DNA from: an uncultured Saprospiraceae bacterium
Lineage (GTDB): Bacteria > Bacteroidota > Bacteroidia > Chitinophagales > Saprospiraceae
NCBI GenBank assembly: GCA_937926205.1
Contig: CALEYL010000072.1
Coordinates: 248,001 to 312,000 of the forward strand
DNA: 64,000 nt
Reading direction: 5' to 3'
The notes under the pieces were generated by a model. That model saw only the letters and a list, made by a program, of their open reading frames with translations, had not been told where the DNA came from and ran no database searches. This document shows positions 1 through 8,114 of the stretch, piece by piece (positions within the stretch are counted from its first letter, which is position 1; the number at the start of each line of letters is the position of its first letter). Both the position numbers and the translations under genes were made by a program.

Positions 1-1199
1 ATTTCCGGAAGGATGCCGACCCGGCCAGGGTACCCCAAAAAACCTAAGCCCCGATTAACGTATAGATACTGGTCGCCCGACTGATACATACCTGCCCATT
101 GCTTATATACATATTGAATGGGGCTCCATTTAAAGAAGCCGGGGATTTCGACGCCAAATTGCATGCCATGCGTGTGTCCGGAAAAGGTAATGGCAATGTC
201 TTTGTAATCGTTCAGAACCTCTCCGCTCCAATGTGAAGGGTCGTGTGAAAGGAGCAGTTTCAGGTCCGTTTTTTCGGCGCCCTGTATGGCTTTTGCAAGA
301 TCCCCGTATTTTGGAAAGCGGAGATGGGTAGAGTAGTTTTCCACGCCAATGATGCCGAGGCTTGCCCCATTTATTTCCAATACCCGGTTTTCATTGGTCA
401 GCAAATTCCAGCCAAGGGCGCGGTGTATTTCTCTTAATTTGTTCAGGTTATCCTCTTTATGCTGTTCGCTTGGCCAGGAAACATAATCGCCGTAGTCGTG
501 GTTTCCGAAAATGGAATAAACGCCGAAGCGGGATTCTATTTTGTCAAAAACATCCATAAATCCATCCATTTCATCCGCCTTGTTATTGACCAGATCGCCG
601 GTAAAAAAAACCAGATCCGGTTTGAGCTTATTGATCATGTCGATGGCGCCGCGCACGGGTTCTTTAAAAGTAAAACTTCCGGAATGGATGTCTGATATTT
701 GTACAATGCGCAGGCCGGACAGCGCTTTAGGGAGGTTTTTTAAAGCCAGTTTCTGACGGAAAACCGTATATCGGTAAGGGTTGCGAAGTAATCCGTAAGT
801 CAGGGAAACAAAAGGGACACTTCCCAGAAACAAGGCAAACTGGGATAAAAACCTGGAACGACCGGCATCAAACCGGTTGTCGCCGCTCATGGCCTGATAT
901 CCCCAGGTCAGGAGTCGCCGGAAGTCATCAATGAGCAGAATGCCTGCAATGAGAAACTTAGAGAAATAGGCGATGAAAACAAAAGTGCGCAGAAACACAA
1001 ATACGTTCTTGTTCCACGTATTGGTATCCGTATAGTTGCTGGAAAGCAGAAAGGCAATGGTTATGGCAGGAGCCAGCCAAAACAAGAACATCACCGTGTT
1101 TTTAAAGGGGGCACTCCACCCCTGGATGATGATTTTGAATGCCTGGAAAACATACCAATCAAAGGCCAGGATCACTCCGATCCATATGAATAGTCGCAT
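1..1199 (-). CDS. Membrane-anchored metallophosphoesterase (partial, C-terminus cut by window edge)
   Basis: About 399 codons are visible from the ATG at 1199; the frame is still open at position 1, and the last residues (GYPGRVGILPE) suggest only a short tail is missing. The N-terminal ~150 residues hold several hydrophobic segments. The second half carries the calcineurin-like phosphoesterase metal-binding set in order: SDIHSGS (D-x-H), FTGDLVNN, GNHDYGD, a lone LSHDP histidine and GHTHGMQ. This arrangement matches the YkuE-like group of membrane phosphoesterases, which in known members act on phospholipid head groups such as UDP-diacylglucosamine; the substrate here is unknown. It lies 73 nt downstream of lspA on the same strand and may be co-transcribed with it. 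The family call is firm; the specific role is not. Confidence 0.9.
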   Translation of the reverse strand, partial: MRLFIWIGVILAFDWYVFQAFKIIIQGWSAPFKNTVMFLFWLAPAITIAFLLSSNYTDTNTWNKNVFVFLRTFVFIAYFSKFLIAGILLIDDFRRLLTWGYQAMSGDNRFDAGRSRFLSQFALFLGSVPFVSLTYGLLRNPYRYTVFRQKLALKNLPKALSGLRIVQISDIHSGSFTFKEPVRGAIDMINKLKPDLVFFTGDLVNNKADEMDGFMDVFDKIESRFGVYSIFGNHDYGDYVSWPSEQHKEDNLNKLREIHRALGWNLLTNENRVLEINGASLGIIGVENYSTHLRFPKYGDLAKAIQGAEKTDLKLLLSHDPSHWSGEVLNDYKDIAITFSGHTHGMQFGVEIPGFFKWSPIQYVYKQWAGMYQSGDQYLYVNRGLGFLGYPGRVGILPE

Positions 1200-1272
1200 A
1201 GATAATTTATTGTACCTCTCTATAAAGGCATCAAAGCGACTTTTGTTTCAATTTTCTTAAACGGATGTTGGT

Positions 1273-2061
1273 TTACTCGAACTTTGCTTCTGCATCGGGG
1301 ATATCTTTTTCTGCCAGCGTACCGGACTCTTCAACGGTTTCGCTTTCAGAGCCAGCAAGGGCTTCAGGGGGTGCTTCCCCTGCAGGAGCCAGGTCTGGTT
1401 TTGGAGCATCCTGATGGCTGTTAAAAAAACTGCGTTGAAAAAGCAAAATATACAGGACACCAACTGTAATGGCTGAATCGGCGAGGTTAAAAACCGGGCT
1501 GAAAAAAGTAAAAGAATCTCCTGACCAAAACGGCAGCCAATCGGGGAAATGGCCTTTCATGACGGGAAAATAAAGCATGTCTACCACCCTTCCATGTAAA
1601 AATCCGGCATATCCGCCTCCTTCAGGAAAAAGTTCAGCGACACCGGAGTGATAAGTCGATTCAGAAAAGATGAGTCCATAGAAAGCGCTGTCAATGATGT
1701 TTCCAACGGCGCCGGCCAGAATGCAGGCAAAGCTGAACAATAGCCCAAATGGCGCTTTATTCCTGATCAGGACGCGGAGGTAATACCCAAGAAAACCAAC
1801 TGCCAAAATGCGAAAGAGGCTCAGGGCCAGCTTCCCATATTCACCACCTAAAGAAAGTCCGAAAGCCATGCCATTGTTCTCAACGAAATGTATCTGCGCT
1901 TTTTCCGAGCCGAAGAGAAAGATGGAATCGCCTTGTACCATATTTGTCTTCACCCATATTTTCAAAACCTGATCTGCGATTAAAATCAGGATTATCAGGG
2001 TCGTTATCTTTATCGAGTCTTTCAATTTCCTTAGAGATTTGGTGCGATGGAATGCAGTCAA
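1273..2061 (-). CDS. lspA: Lipoprotein signal peptidase (signal peptidase II)
   Basis: This inner-membrane aspartyl protease cleaves prolipoprotein signal peptides after lipidation of the lipobox cysteine. The 262-residue protein has the family motifs: an N-terminal helix with ADQVLKIWVK, ENNGMAFG, GNIIDSAFYG (first catalytic Asp) and FNLADSAIT (second catalytic Asp), with four hydrophobic segments. It is much longer than the roughly 160-residue enterobacterial enzyme. The extra length comes from an insertion of about 30 residues between GNIID and the third conserved block, and an acidic, Glu/Ala/Pro-rich tail of about 45 residues after the last helix. The window encodes many lipoproteins that it would process. 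A -7 promoter element lies at 2103-2110. Confidence 0.96.
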   Translation of the reverse strand: MTAFHRTKSLRKLKDSIKITTLIILILIADQVLKIWVKTNMVQGDSIFLFGSEKAQIHFVENNGMAFGLSLGGEYGKLALSLFRILAVGFLGYYLRVLIRNKAPFGLLFSFACILAGAVGNIIDSAFYGLIFSESTYHSGVAELFPEGGGYAGFLHGRVVDMLYFPVMKGHFPDWLPFWSGDSFTFFSPVFNLADSAITVGVLYILLFQRSFFNSHQDAPKPDLAPAGEAPPEALAGSESETVEESGTLAEKDIPDAEAKFE

Positions 2062-2102
2062 TGCTTTATCCGGGCTTTGTACTGCCGATTACCTAACGCC
2101 GG

Positions 2103-2110
2103 CAAAAATA
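2103..2110 (-). promoter_or_regulatory. -7 promoter element TATTTTTG upstream of lspA
   Basis: On the minus strand this reads TATTTTTG, an exact match to the Bacteroidota -7 consensus TAnnTTTG. It would start transcription about 35-40 nt before the lspA ATG. I find no good -33 TTTG at 17-23 nt, so the call rests on the -7 element only. Confidence 0.45.
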
Positions 2111-2231
2111 AAGAGGTTTCTGTAAAGTGCCGATTTATCTCGGCAGATTTGATCATTGTAACTACAATCGGCAAAAAAAAACGCTATTCGGACAGGATTC
2201 TTGTGCAACAGGCAAACCATTTGCATAAAGC

Positions 2232-2954
2232 TTATTTGTAGAAAACTTCCTGGATGACTTCGTCGCGCCTGGTTCTGCTGATCGGGATTTTGTGTTTTTG
2301 AATTTCGAGCAGGTTGCCATCAAGTGTATGAACTTTGTCTTTGGCCACAATGTAGGACTTGTGAACCCGCACAAAATTACTTTTTGGAAGTAAATCTTCC
2401 AGGTTTTTCAAACTTTCCAGGGTGACATAGCGGGTGTTGAGGCAAACAATGCGGACATATTCTTTCAAGCCCTCAATAAACAGAATTTCGTCGTAGCGCA
2501 CTTTGACAACTTTTCCATCCACTTTTACCGGAAAAAACGCGCGGCTTTCTTCCTGTCCGTTTGGAAGCGTAAGCCCATCCTGCCTGAGGTTTTCACGGAG
2601 GCGTTCTTTTGCTTTGTTAACAGCCTGAAGAAAACGCTCAAAAGAAAACGGTTTCAATAAATAATCGGCAGCATTTAAATTGAAAGCTTCAACGGCAAAG
2701 TCGGCGTAAGCTGTTGTAAAAATGGTGACGGGGGGGCGGGGCAAGGTGCGCAGGAGGTTGTTGCCGCTGAGCGTGGGCATCTGAATGTCGAGAAAAAGCA
2801 GGTCGACGGGTGTTTCTGCAAGGACTTCAAGCGCTTTGACGGGCGATTTAACTTTGTCTACAATTTCCAGTTCGGGTATTTCCAGGATAAAAGTTTCCAG
2901 CAAATTCAGCGCAAGGTATTCATCGTCGACGAGCAATGTTTTAATGCCGGGCAT
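2232..2954 (-). CDS. LytTR-family response regulator
   Basis: This is a 240-residue cytoplasmic regulator. Residues ~1-120 form a receiver domain with the acidic pair in LLVDDEY, the phospho-acceptor Asp in LLFLDIQMP, and a Lys in YLLKPF. Residues ~135-240 form a LytTR DNA-binding domain (VKVRYDEILFIEG, then FVRVHKSYIV and IPISRTRR). It starts 10 nt after the kinase stop, so the two are co-transcribed and presumably form one phosphorelay. Targets are not visible; neighbouring candidates are lspA and the divergent lipoprotein at 4283. Confidence 0.95.
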   Translation of the reverse strand: MPGIKTLLVDDEYLALNLLETFILEIPELEIVDKVKSPVKALEVLAETPVDLLFLDIQMPTLSGNNLLRTLPRPPVTIFTTAYADFAVEAFNLNAADYLLKPFSFERFLQAVNKAKERLRENLRQDGLTLPNGQEESRAFFPVKVDGKVVKVRYDEILFIEGLKEYVRIVCLNTRYVTLESLKNLEDLLPKSNFVRVHKSYIVAKDKVHTLDGNLLEIQKHKIPISRTRRDEVIQEVFYK

Positions 2955-2964
2955 GGTGATTTTT

Positions 2965-4050
2965 TTAGATTGAAACTGATCCGGGGAAATTGCCGGATAT
3001 TGGCGATAGCGGTAAAACGGATGACTTCATTTCAAGCCGCACTTCAAAAATATCTTTTTTATCGCTGATCTCAAACCTGTATTCGTTCGGGTATTTTAGT
3101 GACAGACGCTTGCGGATGTTTTCAAGTCCTACGCCGCCAACGCGATCTTTTTGAAAATCGCTGCTGCTTTTGGAGTTGCTGGTTTCGAAAAGGAGCTTTC
3201 CGTCACCTACTTTCAATGTAATTTTTACAAAGGCTTGGTTATTGATATCGAAGTCGCAGTGTTTCAGGCAGTTTTCTACCAGGGGAATCAGAATCATGGG
3301 TTCTATCATAAAACCATGAGTCTGCCCTTCTGTGGTAAAACTTATATCAGCCGGCGTTTCTGAGCGCAACTGAAACAACTCAATGTACTGGCGTATGTGT
3401 TCAATCTCCCCGGAAAGCGCGACTTGTTCTGCTTTGCCATCGTACACCACATAACGGAGCAAATTCGACAGGCGAAGCACCATTTCTGGGGTTTTATCCG
3501 ACCTGGAAACGGCCAGCGCATAGATGTTATTCAGCGTATTGAAGAGAAAATGGGGATTTATTTGTGCGCGCAGGAACTGCAACTGCGCTTCATTCTGCCG
3601 GTTGATGATTTCCAGAGAACGCTGCTCCTCCTTTTTTCGGTTTTGCAGCAACTGGTAGAGGGCGCTGACCAGTAAAGCGCCTGTATTGGTAAAAAGGGCC
3701 GCTATACGCCAACTAAAGGTTTCGTTTGCCAGAAAAAGGGAAGCACGGTCTATTTCCGGGAAAAGGAGGTTAATGCGCGTGCGCATAAAAGTAAGCAGGA
3801 GAATGAGGGCAGTTACCGAAACCAGATAAAGGAGATACCGGCCTTTTTCCCAAAAGCGATTGATCAGGAAAAGGTTGGTGTAAAAAATAAAAACCAGCGG
3901 GAGGAAATTACCAAGGCCCCGAAGCAAAGTTATTCCGGGAGAAAAAAAACGACTGAAGAATCCGGTATGAATGGCGAACGCCAGCAGCCACAGCGCGATG
4001 TGCAACATGATGTTCAGCCTACGGTTGATGACTTTTTCCTGCGCTTCCAT
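2965..4050 (-). CDS. LytS/YehU-type sensor histidine kinase
   Basis: This is a 361-residue inner-membrane kinase. About four hydrophobic helices fill residues ~15-140, followed by a short coiled-coil linker. The His_kinase (PF06580) phospho-site lies in INPHFLFNTLNNI, and an HATPase domain has the N box in PLVENCLKH and a G box in GVGLENIRKRL. No extracytoplasmic sensor domain is seen, so sensing is probably through the membrane helices. An in-frame ATG exists three codons upstream at 4059. I chose 4050 because the promoter at 4073-4106 would leave almost no leader for the upstream start. The partner regulator follows after 10 nt. Confidence 0.94.
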   Translation of the reverse strand: MEAQEKVINRRLNIMLHIALWLLAFAIHTGFFSRFFSPGITLLRGLGNFLPLVFIFYTNLFLINRFWEKGRYLLYLVSVTALILLLTFMRTRINLLFPEIDRASLFLANETFSWRIAALFTNTGALLVSALYQLLQNRKKEEQRSLEIINRQNEAQLQFLRAQINPHFLFNTLNNIYALAVSRSDKTPEMVLRLSNLLRYVVYDGKAEQVALSGEIEHIRQYIELFQLRSETPADISFTTEGQTHGFMIEPMILIPLVENCLKHCDFDINNQAFVKITLKVGDGKLLFETSNSKSSSDFQKDRVGGVGLENIRKRLSLKYPNEYRFEISDKKDIFEVRLEMKSSVLPLSPISGNFPGSVSI

Positions 4051-4072
4051 GGTAACCATTATTTTATCGGCA

Positions 4073-4106
4073 CAAATCTATCTGCCACCCGGCTGCCTGT
4101 ATCAAA
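4073..4106 (-). promoter_or_regulatory. Complete Bacteroidota-type promoter for the LytS/LytTR operon
   Basis: On the minus strand, TTTG (4103-4106) is followed by 22 nt and then TAGATTTG (4073-4080). Both elements and the spacing agree with the Bacteroidota housekeeping sigma consensus (TTTG, 17-23 nt, TAnnTTTG). The predicted start near 4067 is about 17 nt before the chosen kinase ATG. Confidence 0.7.
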
Positions 4107-4282
4107 ACTTTCAACCAATGGTGAAAAACCTTCAATGATCGGTCAAATTCGGGGGCATCTACCGGTCATAGGACATTTGAAGCATGTCGTTGAATAAATT
4201 TTGATGGCGGCACATTGCGCCTGCTTCTTTGTGCCATCAATCGAACGAAACACTTTTTCTCATTCAAAACCATTCAAACATC

Positions 4283-5026
4283 ATGAAATTTTCAAATGCT
4301 CAAAACTTGTTTGGTCAATTTGTCATGCTGGCAGCATTCGCAATTCTTGCAACTTCCTGTAACAAAGAAACGGAAGAGCCACAAAACGTCCTCAATGAAG
4401 ATGAAATCGTTGCCGTTGTGGAAGGGGCTTTACTTTCCGATACAGATGGCCTTGCCGCACAATCAGAAGATGCCGTTTATGTTGCAGAGCAATATACGAC
4501 AAAAGATGCCCTGGGCGGCGGGCCTTGCGGGGAAACAAAAGACTCAACCGTAAACTACAGCTACTCCGATGCCCGAATAACAGCAGCTTATACCTCAACC
4601 TTTGTGTGGACACTCAACTGCAACAACGCCTCGATTCCGCAGTCGCTCGACTTTGACCGTACGGCAAACGGTAACTATGAAACGGCACGCATGATCTCCA
4701 ATGACAATGCGACGGGTGATTGGCTGGTTGAGAATATTGTACTCGGCGCCAATTATGTCATCAACGGAACCTATGTTCGACAGGGAACCCAAACCTCAAA
4801 AGTACGCAACCTCAATGCATTTTCTTCCAACCTCCAGGTCGTTCTGGATGACCTGAACCTGGATAAAGGGACGCACCGGATTGTGAGCGGCATTGCCAGT
4901 TTCACTCTTAGTGGCAGCGGCACGGGCGGCCGGAGTTTCAGCTACGATGGCGATCTGGTATTTAATGGCAACGGCAGTGTGACGATCATTGTTAATGGAA
5001 ACTCGCACACGATTGATTTGTATTAA
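4283..5026 (+). CDS. Lipoprotein of unknown function
   Basis: The 247-residue product starts at MKFSNAQ (4283); the frame opens 18 codons earlier, but those codons precede the signal peptide. The signal peptide ends in the lipobox LATSC, so the protein is lipid-anchored. The mature part begins with an acidic stretch. The C-terminal ~130 residues are rich in Asn, Thr, Gly and alternating hydrophobic residues (for example GNYETARMIS and RIVSGIASFTLSG), suggesting a beta-sandwich. I do not recognise a named family. It is divergent from the LytS/LytTR operon and is followed by the heptad palindrome at 5028-5082. Confidence 0.85.
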   Translation: MKFSNAQNLFGQFVMLAAFAILATSCNKETEEPQNVLNEDEIVAVVEGALLSDTDGLAAQSEDAVYVAEQYTTKDALGGGPCGETKDSTVNYSYSDARITAAYTSTFVWTLNCNNASIPQSLDFDRTANGNYETARMISNDNATGDWLVENIVLGANYVINGTYVRQGTQTSKVRNLNAFSSNLQVVLDDLNLDKGTHRIVSGIASFTLSGSGTGGRSFSYDGDLVFNGNGSVTIIVNGNSHTIDLY

Positions 5027-5027
5027 G

Positions 5028-5082
5028 TGGCGGTGGACGGTAGACGGTGGACGGTCCGTCCACCGTCCACCGTCTACCGCCA
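5028..5082. repeat. Palindrome built of 7-bp (RGACGGT) tandem units
   Basis: Each 27-nt arm (5028-5054 and 5056-5082) consists of heptads: TGGCGGT, GGACGGT, AGACGGT, GGACGG on the left, and their near-complements on the right. The arms pair over 27 positions around T5055, with only 5035/5075 and 5042/5068 imperfect; the order of the AGACGGT and GGACGGT units is swapped between arms. It begins two bases after the lipoprotein stop and has no T-tract, so it could act as an mRNA-end hairpin or be an expanding intergenic repeat. Confidence 0.85.
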
Positions 5083-5150
5083 TTTATCTATACTTACCCG
5101 CGCCGGAAAAGAGACAATAGAGCTTTTTAGAGGCCAAAAAAATCTTACCC

Positions 5151-5957
5151 ATGTATTTCCTCATTGAAAGATTTGGCATTCCACTCGGTTGGTTACTTGG
5201 TGCAGCCACCGTTTTTGTGCGCTACGCATTTCTATCAGGCATTGCTTTCTGCTTTTTTTATATTTTCAAGCGCAGGAGTTGGCTGAAATACAAAATTCAG
5301 CAGCGTTTTCCGGATCAAAAGCACATTTGGAGCGAAGTGCTTCACTCCGCGTCTACAGCGGTTGTGTTTGCGCTGATGGGGATTGGTGTTTATTTTGCAC
5401 GTGCGGCCGGCTACACCCGGATTTATACCGATATCAATACTTATGGTTGGGCCTATCTGGTACTTTCCATCGCATTAATGGTGATCCTGCACGACACTTA
5501 CTTCTACTGGATGCACCGCCTAATGCACCACCCGCGCCTTTTTATGTTGTTGCACCGGGTGCATCACCATTCGCGCAATCCAACGCCATGGGCTTCCTTA
5601 TCTTTTCATCCCCTTGAAGCAGTGCTCGAATTTGGCATCATTCCGCTTGGGATTTGTTTCATACCCTTTCACCCCCTGGCCTTGTTTCTATTCACGGGGT
5701 GGTCGCTTTTTTTTAATGTTACAGGCCATCTGGGCTACGAACTTTTCCCGAAGGGCTTTGTACGGCACCCGGTTTGGAAGTGGATGAATACTTCTACCCA
5801 TCACAACATGCACCACCAGCGATCCAATTGCAATTATGGCTTGTATTTTAATTTTTGGGATCGCGTAATGGGAACGAATGACCGGCGGTATGAAGCTGTT
5901 TTTGAAAGCATTAAATCCAGGGCAGCTGCTTCAGAGCCCCTTATTAACAAGGCTTAG
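5151..5957 (+). CDS. Sterol desaturase / fatty acid hydroxylase family membrane protein
   Basis: This 268-residue integral membrane protein has about four or five hydrophobic helices. It carries the histidine clusters that bind a di-iron centre in this superfamily: HDTYFYWMHRLMHH (about residues 117-130), HRVHHHS (about 137-143) and, near the end, STHHNMHH followed by NYGLYFNFWDRVMGT. Members hydroxylate or desaturate lipids using O2; the substrate (fatty acid, carotenoid or sterol) cannot be read from sequence. The gene stands alone on the plus strand. Its stop overlaps by 4 nt the stop of the convergent MORN lipoprotein. Confidence 0.93.
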   Translation: MYFLIERFGIPLGWLLGAATVFVRYAFLSGIAFCFFYIFKRRSWLKYKIQQRFPDQKHIWSEVLHSASTAVVFALMGIGVYFARAAGYTRIYTDINTYGWAYLVLSIALMVILHDTYFYWMHRLMHHPRLFMLLHRVHHHSRNPTPWASLSFHPLEAVLEFGIIPLGICFIPFHPLALFLFTGWSLFFNVTGHLGYELFPKGFVRHPVWKWMNTSTHHNMHHQRSNCNYGLYFNFWDRVMGTNDRRYEAVFESIKSRAAASEPLINKA

Positions 5958-6604
5958 CTGCTTTTATCTTTCCAAACCGTTCGACAAATGCCGGCATTGC
6001 AGTTCATGGTTTTTACCAGTTTCCCGCTTTCGTTGTAGAGCTTCAGCAAGCCCTCTTCTTTGTCTCCATTTTTATAGTAACCTTCTGCTTTGAGCTGGCC
6101 ATTAGGGTGGTATTCAACGAAGGGGCCATTTTCTTCATTGTCGCTAAATGTAACCGTTTCTTTAAGCTGGCCGGTTTCGTAGTAGCCTTTCCAAAGACCA
6201 TCCATCGTATTGCCTACGTAAAGGCCTTCCAATTCCAGTTTGCCGCCGGGGTAAAAGGAGCGATAAGTGCCCTCAAAAATACCGTGCTGATAGTGTTCAA
6301 CCTGAAGGGTGTCGCCGCTTTCGTAAAAAAGCACCCGTTCGCCGTGGAGGGTATCATTGTGGTATTGCGCTGTTTCAATGAGTTGTCCGGCCGGGTTGAG
6401 TTTAAAATAGGTGCCCTCCCGGGCATAGTCTGATTTTCGCCGGGAAAACCGCTCCAGATAACCATCTTCATTGGTAGATTCAATGGTTTCCAGATTGCCG
6501 CTTTCATCTTCAAAATTCACTGATTTATCGGACGGCGCACCCGAAGAGGTACATCCTGTTGCGCATGCTAAGCACAATAGTAAATAGAGGAACTGGTGTC
6601 GCAT
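5954..6604 (-). CDS. MORN-repeat (YwqK-like) lipoprotein
   Basis: This is a 216-residue predicted lipoprotein with signal peptide and lipobox ACATGC. After a short acidic linker it has several repeats of about 23 residues of the MORN_2 type: NPAGQLIETAQYHND, YESGDTLQVEHYQHG, YPGGKLELEGLYVGN, YETGQLKETVTFSDN and HPNGQLKAEGYYKNG. Such proteins are common in Bacteroidota, and their function is mostly unknown. It starts 16 nt after the ugd stop and is probably in the same transcript. Its stop overlaps the convergent hydroxylase gene. Confidence 0.88.
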   Translation of the reverse strand: MRHQFLYLLLCLACATGCTSSGAPSDKSVNFEDESGNLETIESTNEDGYLERFSRRKSDYAREGTYFKLNPAGQLIETAQYHNDTLHGERVLFYESGDTLQVEHYQHGIFEGTYRSFYPGGKLELEGLYVGNTMDGLWKGYYETGQLKETVTFSDNEENGPFVEYHPNGQLKAEGYYKNGDKEEGLLKLYNESGKLVKTMNCNAGICRTVWKDKSS

Positions 6605-6620
6605 AGGGTAAGTACTTTAT

Positions 6621-7946
6621 TTAGGATTGCTTTAAAATTTTGCTTCTTCCAATGCTGTCGTAGTAAAAGCCATGCTCCTGCATTAAATCAAGATCGTACA
6701 GGTTGCGGCCGTCAAAAATGACTTTGTCTTTCAATAGCCCGGCCATCACTTTAAAGCTGGGGGTTCGAAAAACGCTCCATTCGGTCACAATCGCCAGTGC
6801 GTCAGCATCGATCAGTGCTTCGTACTGATCGGATGCAAATTGCAGACGGTCACCGTAAATGGCTTTTACATTTTCCATCGCCTCAGGGTCATAAACTTTA
6901 ATGGAGGCTCCTGCAGCCATCAATTTATCGATGGTGTAAAGCGCCGGCGCCTCACGAATGTCGTCCGTATTGGGTTTGAATGCCAGTCCCCAGATGGCGA
7001 TGGTTTTACCTTTAAGGTCGTTGTTGTAAAACGATATTATCTTTTGGGACAGTATGTGCCGCTGACGATCATTGACCTGCATGACGGATTTGAGAATATT
7101 GAAATCATAAGCATGGTCGCCAGCCGTTTTTGCCAACGCCTTTACGTCTTTTGGGAAGCAGCTGCCGCCATAGCCTACTCCGGGGAAAAGGAAGCGTTTG
7201 CCGATCCGGGTGTCGCTACCGATACCCGCACGAACCATATCAACATTGGCCCCAACGCGTTCGCACAGGTTTGCGATTTCGTTCATAAATGAAATACGTG
7301 TGGCCAGATAAGCATTGGCCGCGTATTTTGTCATCTCAGCAGACCGCTCGTCCATAAAAATGATGGGATTGCCCTGGCGAACAAAAGGTTCGTAAAGCAG
7401 GCGCATGATTTTCTGAGCCTTTTCAGATTGGGTGCCGATAACGACCCGATCCGGTTTTAGAAAATCTTCTACCGCCACGCCTTCCCTCAAAAACTCAGGA
7501 TTGGAAACAACATCAAAAAGCGATTCATCGGCATTTTGGGCGATGATGGCGTGTACGATTTCAGAAGTTCCAACCGGGACGGTGCTTTTATCCACGATGA
7601 CTTTGTAATCGGTTTTCAACAGATGTGACAATTGCGCCGCAACGCCGGTGATGTAGGAAAGATCTGCCGAACCGTCTTCCCCGGGAGGGGTAGGCAAGGC
7701 CAGAAAAATGATTTGAGCAGGCTGAATGGCTTCTTCCAGATTCGTGGTAAAAGAAAGGCGCCCCTGCTTGGTATTTCTTTCAAAAATGGTTTCCAGGCCC
7801 GGTTCATAGATGGGAACCTCTCCCCGGCGCATGCGCGCTACTTTGTTTTCGTCAATGTCTACACAAATAACTTTGTTACCGGTTTCTGCAAAACAAGCGC
7901 CAGTGACAAGGCCGACATAGCCGGTTCCTACTACTGCAATATTCAT
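6621..7946 (-). CDS. ugd: UDP-glucose 6-dehydrogenase
   Basis: This cytosolic enzyme oxidises UDP-glucose to UDP-glucuronate with two NAD+, feeding polysaccharide synthesis. The 441 residues match the usual length. It has an N-terminal Rossmann motif (GTGYVGLVTG), the central helix region, the catalytic cysteine motif in YGGSCFPKDVKAL (about residue 260), and the C-terminal UDP-binding domain (WGLAFKPNTDDIREAP). An ATG start at 7946 follows a -7 element. No other polysaccharide genes are adjacent, which is somewhat unusual. The downstream gene is a MORN lipoprotein. Confidence 0.96.
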   Translation of the reverse strand: MNIAVVGTGYVGLVTGACFAETGNKVICVDIDENKVARMRRGEVPIYEPGLETIFERNTKQGRLSFTTNLEEAIQPAQIIFLALPTPPGEDGSADLSYITGVAAQLSHLLKTDYKVIVDKSTVPVGTSEIVHAIIAQNADESLFDVVSNPEFLREGVAVEDFLKPDRVVIGTQSEKAQKIMRLLYEPFVRQGNPIIFMDERSAEMTKYAANAYLATRISFMNEIANLCERVGANVDMVRAGIGSDTRIGKRFLFPGVGYGGSCFPKDVKALAKTAGDHAYDFNILKSVMQVNDRQRHILSQKIISFYNNDLKGKTIAIWGLAFKPNTDDIREAPALYTIDKLMAAGASIKVYDPEAMENVKAIYGDRLQFASDQYEALIDADALAIVTEWSVFRTPSFKVMAGLLKDKVIFDGRNLYDLDLMQEHGFYYDSIGRSKILKQS

Positions 7947-7975
7947 GAAGGATGCAATTTTTTGATAAGAAAGCG

Positions 7976-7983
7976 CAAATTTA
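7976..7983 (-). promoter_or_regulatory. -7 promoter element TAAATTTG upstream of ugd
   Basis: The minus-strand reading TAAATTTG fits TAnnTTTG exactly and gives a leader of about 23 nt to the ugd ATG. The -33 region is T-rich but has no TTTG at the right distance. Confidence 0.5.
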
Positions 7984-8114
7984 TTATTTTACGCAGATAT
8001 AAAAGCCGGAGCAGTTGCTTGCACCGGGCATGAAGAGAATAAAGCGTTTTTTTTAATAAAATATTTTGCAACGCTCTAAACAGGAGCATCCATTTAAGCC
8101 ATACCCTAAAAGAG

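Noticed and set aside
2047..2241. 64-codon plus-strand frame between lspA and the LytTR gene
   Set aside because: It overlaps the lspA start and its -7 element, has no signal or domain, and no promoter of its own.
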